From positions 1 to 6,372 of the forward strand of contig DKTP01000037.1 in NCBI GenBank assembly GCA_002473085.1: DNA of 6,372 nucleotides. The letters run 5' to 3'. This document shows, piece after piece, positions 4,784 to 6,372 of this stretch. How positions within the stretch are numbered: the stretch's first letter is position 1; every line of letters begins with the position of its first letter. Position numbers and translations under genes: made by a program. The stretch is from Anaerolineales bacterium UBA7227 (GTDB taxonomy: Bacteria > Chloroflexota > Anaerolineae > Anaerolineales > Villigracilaceae). The notes beneath the pieces are model-generated. The model was not told where the DNA came from. It ran no database searches and worked only from the letters and a program-made list of their open reading frames with translations.

Positions 4784-5230
4784 ATGGAAAAATCTCATCC
4801 GGTCGTCCTCCCGCTCAAGAAACGCGGCCTGAACTTCGAAATGCTGATGTGGATCTTCACGCGTCTTTCCGCCCTGGCGATGTACGCGCTGATCCTGTTC
4901 GCGATCATCGGCGCGCTGGTCATGGGGGCGCGCACGCAGATGAACATGGCGGACGTTCTGCGCTGGGGCTTCATGCCGAACAGCAACCACGTCCAAAGCA
5001 CGAACATCCCCGACATCGCCCCCTGGTCCACGCCATTCTGGCGGCTGGTGGGAAGCGCGCTCCTGCTCGTGGCGGTGGCGCACGGCGTGCACGGGCTAGT
5101 CGTGATCTGCGACGATTACATCGTCACCGAGCGCGGGCGGAAGATCGTGCGCCTCCTCAGCATCGTCATGATGGTTTCGATGAGTCTCATCGGTTTATAT
5201 CTGCTCTGGCAGGATCTTCTTCTAGGATAA
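4784..5230 (+). CDS. sdhD: Succinate dehydrogenase membrane anchor subunit SdhD
   Basis: This 148-residue second anchor of complex II has three predicted membrane helices (about 28-48, 86-108 and 122-143). AHGVHGLVVICDDY (99-112) corresponds to the E. coli SdhD heme and quinone segment. H100 lies 11 residues before D111-Y112, as E. coli H71 lies before D82-Y83, so H100 is the likely heme ligand and Y112 the likely quinone-contacting tyrosine. About 37 residues separate helices I and II (49-85, with WGFMP and IAPWSTPFW), a longer loop than in E. coli. The ribosome site GGGAGG lies inside the last sdhC codons, one base separates the two genes, and sdhA begins six bases after this stop. Translational coupling within the operon is therefore likely. 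Confidence 0.9.
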   Translation: MEKSHPVVLPLKKRGLNFEMLMWIFTRLSALAMYALILFAIIGALVMGARTQMNMADVLRWGFMPNSNHVQSTNIPDIAPWSTPFWRLVGSALLLVAVAHGVHGLVVICDDYIVTERGRKIVRLLSIVMMVSMSLIGLYLLWQDLLLG

Positions 5231-5236
5231 CGGCAC

Positions 5237-6372
5237 ATGGCAAACATTCATCAATTCGACGTGGTCGTCGTCGGCGCGGGCGGCGCGGGACTGATGGCGG
5301 GTCTCTACGCCTCGCGCGGCGCAAAGACGGCCGTCATCAGCAAACTCTATCCCACGCGTTCGCACACCGGCGCGGCCCAGGGCGGAATCAGCGCGGCCCT
5401 CGGCAACCTCGAAGAGGACAAGCCGGAATGGCACACCTACGATTCGGTCAAAGGCTCCGATTATCTCGGCGACCAGGACGCCATCGAATTCATGTGCAAC
5501 GAGGCCATCGAAGCGGTGCTCGAACTCGAACACATGGGTCTGCCCTTCGACCGCACTCCCGAAGGGAAAATTTCCCAGCGGCCGTTCGGCGGTCACACCA
5601 ACAACGAGACGGGGAAACCCGTCCGACGCGCGGCGCACGCCGCCGACCGTACGGGACACATGATCCTGCAAACGCTGTACCAGCAGTGCCTGAAGAACAA
5701 AGTCCATTTCTACGATGAGTATCAGGTCCTGGACTTTCTCATTGTCAACGGCAAGGCTGCGGGTGTGGTGGCCGTGGAACTCGCGACGGGCGAACTGCAC
5801 ACCTTCCACGCCAAAGCGGTCATCTTCGCGACGGGCGGACACGGTCGCATCTTCGAGGTGACCTCCAACGCCTACGCTTACACTGGCGACGGCGCGGCGA
5901 TCCTCCTCCGCCGCGGCATCCCGCTGGAGGATATGGAGTTCTTCCAGTTCCATCCGACCGGCATCTACAAACTCGGCATCCTGATCACTGAGGGCGTACG
6001 CGGCGAAGGCGGGGTATTGATCAACGGCAAGGGCGAGCGGTTCATGGCTCACTACGCGCCGACCGTGAAAGACCTGGCCTCGCGAGACGTGGTCAGCCGC
6101 GCTATCTACACCGAGATCCGCGAGGGACGCGGCGTGAACGGCAAAAACTACGTGTACCTCGACGTACGCCCCGAGACCGTGAACAAGTACGCGGCGATCG
6201 ACGGACGCACAAACCCCGACGGCTCGCCCTACACCATCACCGGCGAACAGATCCTGCAAAAACTTCCCGACATCATCGACTTCTGCCGCGTTTACCTCGG
6301 CGTGGACCCGGTCACCCAGATGATGCCCATCCAGCCGACCGCGCACTACACGATGGGCGGCATCCCGACGAA
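5237..6372 (+). CDS. sdhA: Succinate dehydrogenase flavoprotein subunit SdhA (3' end outside window)
   Basis: This is the catalytic subunit of complex II. It oxidises succinate to fumarate and passes electrons through FAD toward SdhB. 378 residues are visible, roughly two thirds of the usual length, and the frame is open to the window edge. GAGGAG (13-18) is the FAD-binding loop. [10 protein letters not shown] (41-50) holds H43, the expected site of covalent FAD (E. coli H45). FHPTG (238-242) with H239, TEGVRGEGG (251-259), R283 in ASRDVVSRA, and H370 in PTAHYTMGG match E. coli H242, T254/E255, R286 and H354 at the dicarboxylate site. About 16 residues rich in Asp, Asn and Gly (around 319-334) are extra relative to E. 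coli just before H370. AGGA (5224-5227) lies nine bases before the ATG, overlapping the end of sdhD. The sdhB gene would be expected just downstream. Confidence 0.97.
   Translation, partial: MANIHQFDVVVVGAGGAGLMAGLYASRGAKTAVISKLYPTRSHTGAAQGGISAALGNLEEDKPEWHTYDSVKGSDYLGDQDAIEFMCNEAIEAVLELEHMGLPFDRTPEGKISQRPFGGHTNNETGKPVRRAAHAADRTGHMILQTLYQQCLKNKVHFYDEYQVLDFLIVNGKAAGVVAVELATGELHTFHAKAVIFATGGHGRIFEVTSNAYAYTGDGAAILLRRGIPLEDMEFFQFHPTGIYKLGILITEGVRGEGGVLINGKGERFMAHYAPTVKDLASRDVVSRAIYTEIREGRGVNGKNYVYLDVRPETVNKYAAIDGRTNPDGSPYTITGEQILQKLPDIIDFCRVYLGVDPVTQMMPIQPTAHYTMGGIPT

Noticed and set aside
5222..6346. Open frame of 374 codons on the minus strand
   Set aside because: It is antisense to sdhA, whose catalytic motifs are unmistakable on the plus strand.

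Overview
The window is GC-rich bacterial DNA carrying central carbon and respiratory genes. It has four blocks: the 3' end of a NADP-type isocitrate dehydrogenase gene (+), a small type II toxin-antitoxin (TA) module whose toxin is frameshifted (+), a three-gene Rieske/cytochrome b operon (-), and the start of a succinate dehydrogenase operon (+). The protein styles (Bacillus-like b6 plus subunit IV-cytochrome c fusion, sdhC-D-A order, extended Icd) and the repeat in the quinol oxidase operon suggest an aerobic or facultative member of the Chloroflexota, perhaps Anaerolineae. That assignment is an inference from family resemblance and was not tested by any search.

Layout. Positions 1-714 hold the end of icd, followed by a perfect hairpin terminator (728-758). 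A short AT-richer module follows: a palindrome over a -10-like box (780-799), a HigB/Gp49-like toxin gene (807-1148) readable only through two compensating frameshifts, and an intact HigA-like Xre antitoxin gene (1145-1426) overlapping it by ATGA. A second hairpin with the same core (1430-1460) closes the module and also faces the end of the converging operon.

The minus-strand operon is transcribed from about 4204 down to 1485. It encodes a Tat-exported Rieske protein (qcrA-like), a b6-type cytochrome b (qcrB-like), and a large fusion of b6f subunit IV, two extra membrane helices and two c-type heme domains (qcrC-like). Together these would form a quinol:cytochrome c oxidoreductase. The cytochrome b has all four heme histidines at b6 positions but lacks the cysteine that attaches heme ci in b6f and in Bacillus QcrB. 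An imperfect inverted-repeat element with 9-base tandem units sits between qcrB and qcrC.

A 285-base divergent region (4123-4407) separates this operon from sdhC, sdhD and sdhA (4408 to the window end), the membrane anchors and flavoprotein of complex II. Functionally, Icd and Sdh are TCA-cycle enzymes. Sdh passes electrons to the quinone pool, and the bc complex oxidises quinol and passes electrons through its own c hemes toward a terminal oxidase. The window shows no RNA gene, CRISPR array or insertion sequence. The most noteworthy points are the diheme subunit IV fusion, the missing heme ci cysteine, the broken toxin beside an intact antitoxin, and the repeat element inside the operon.
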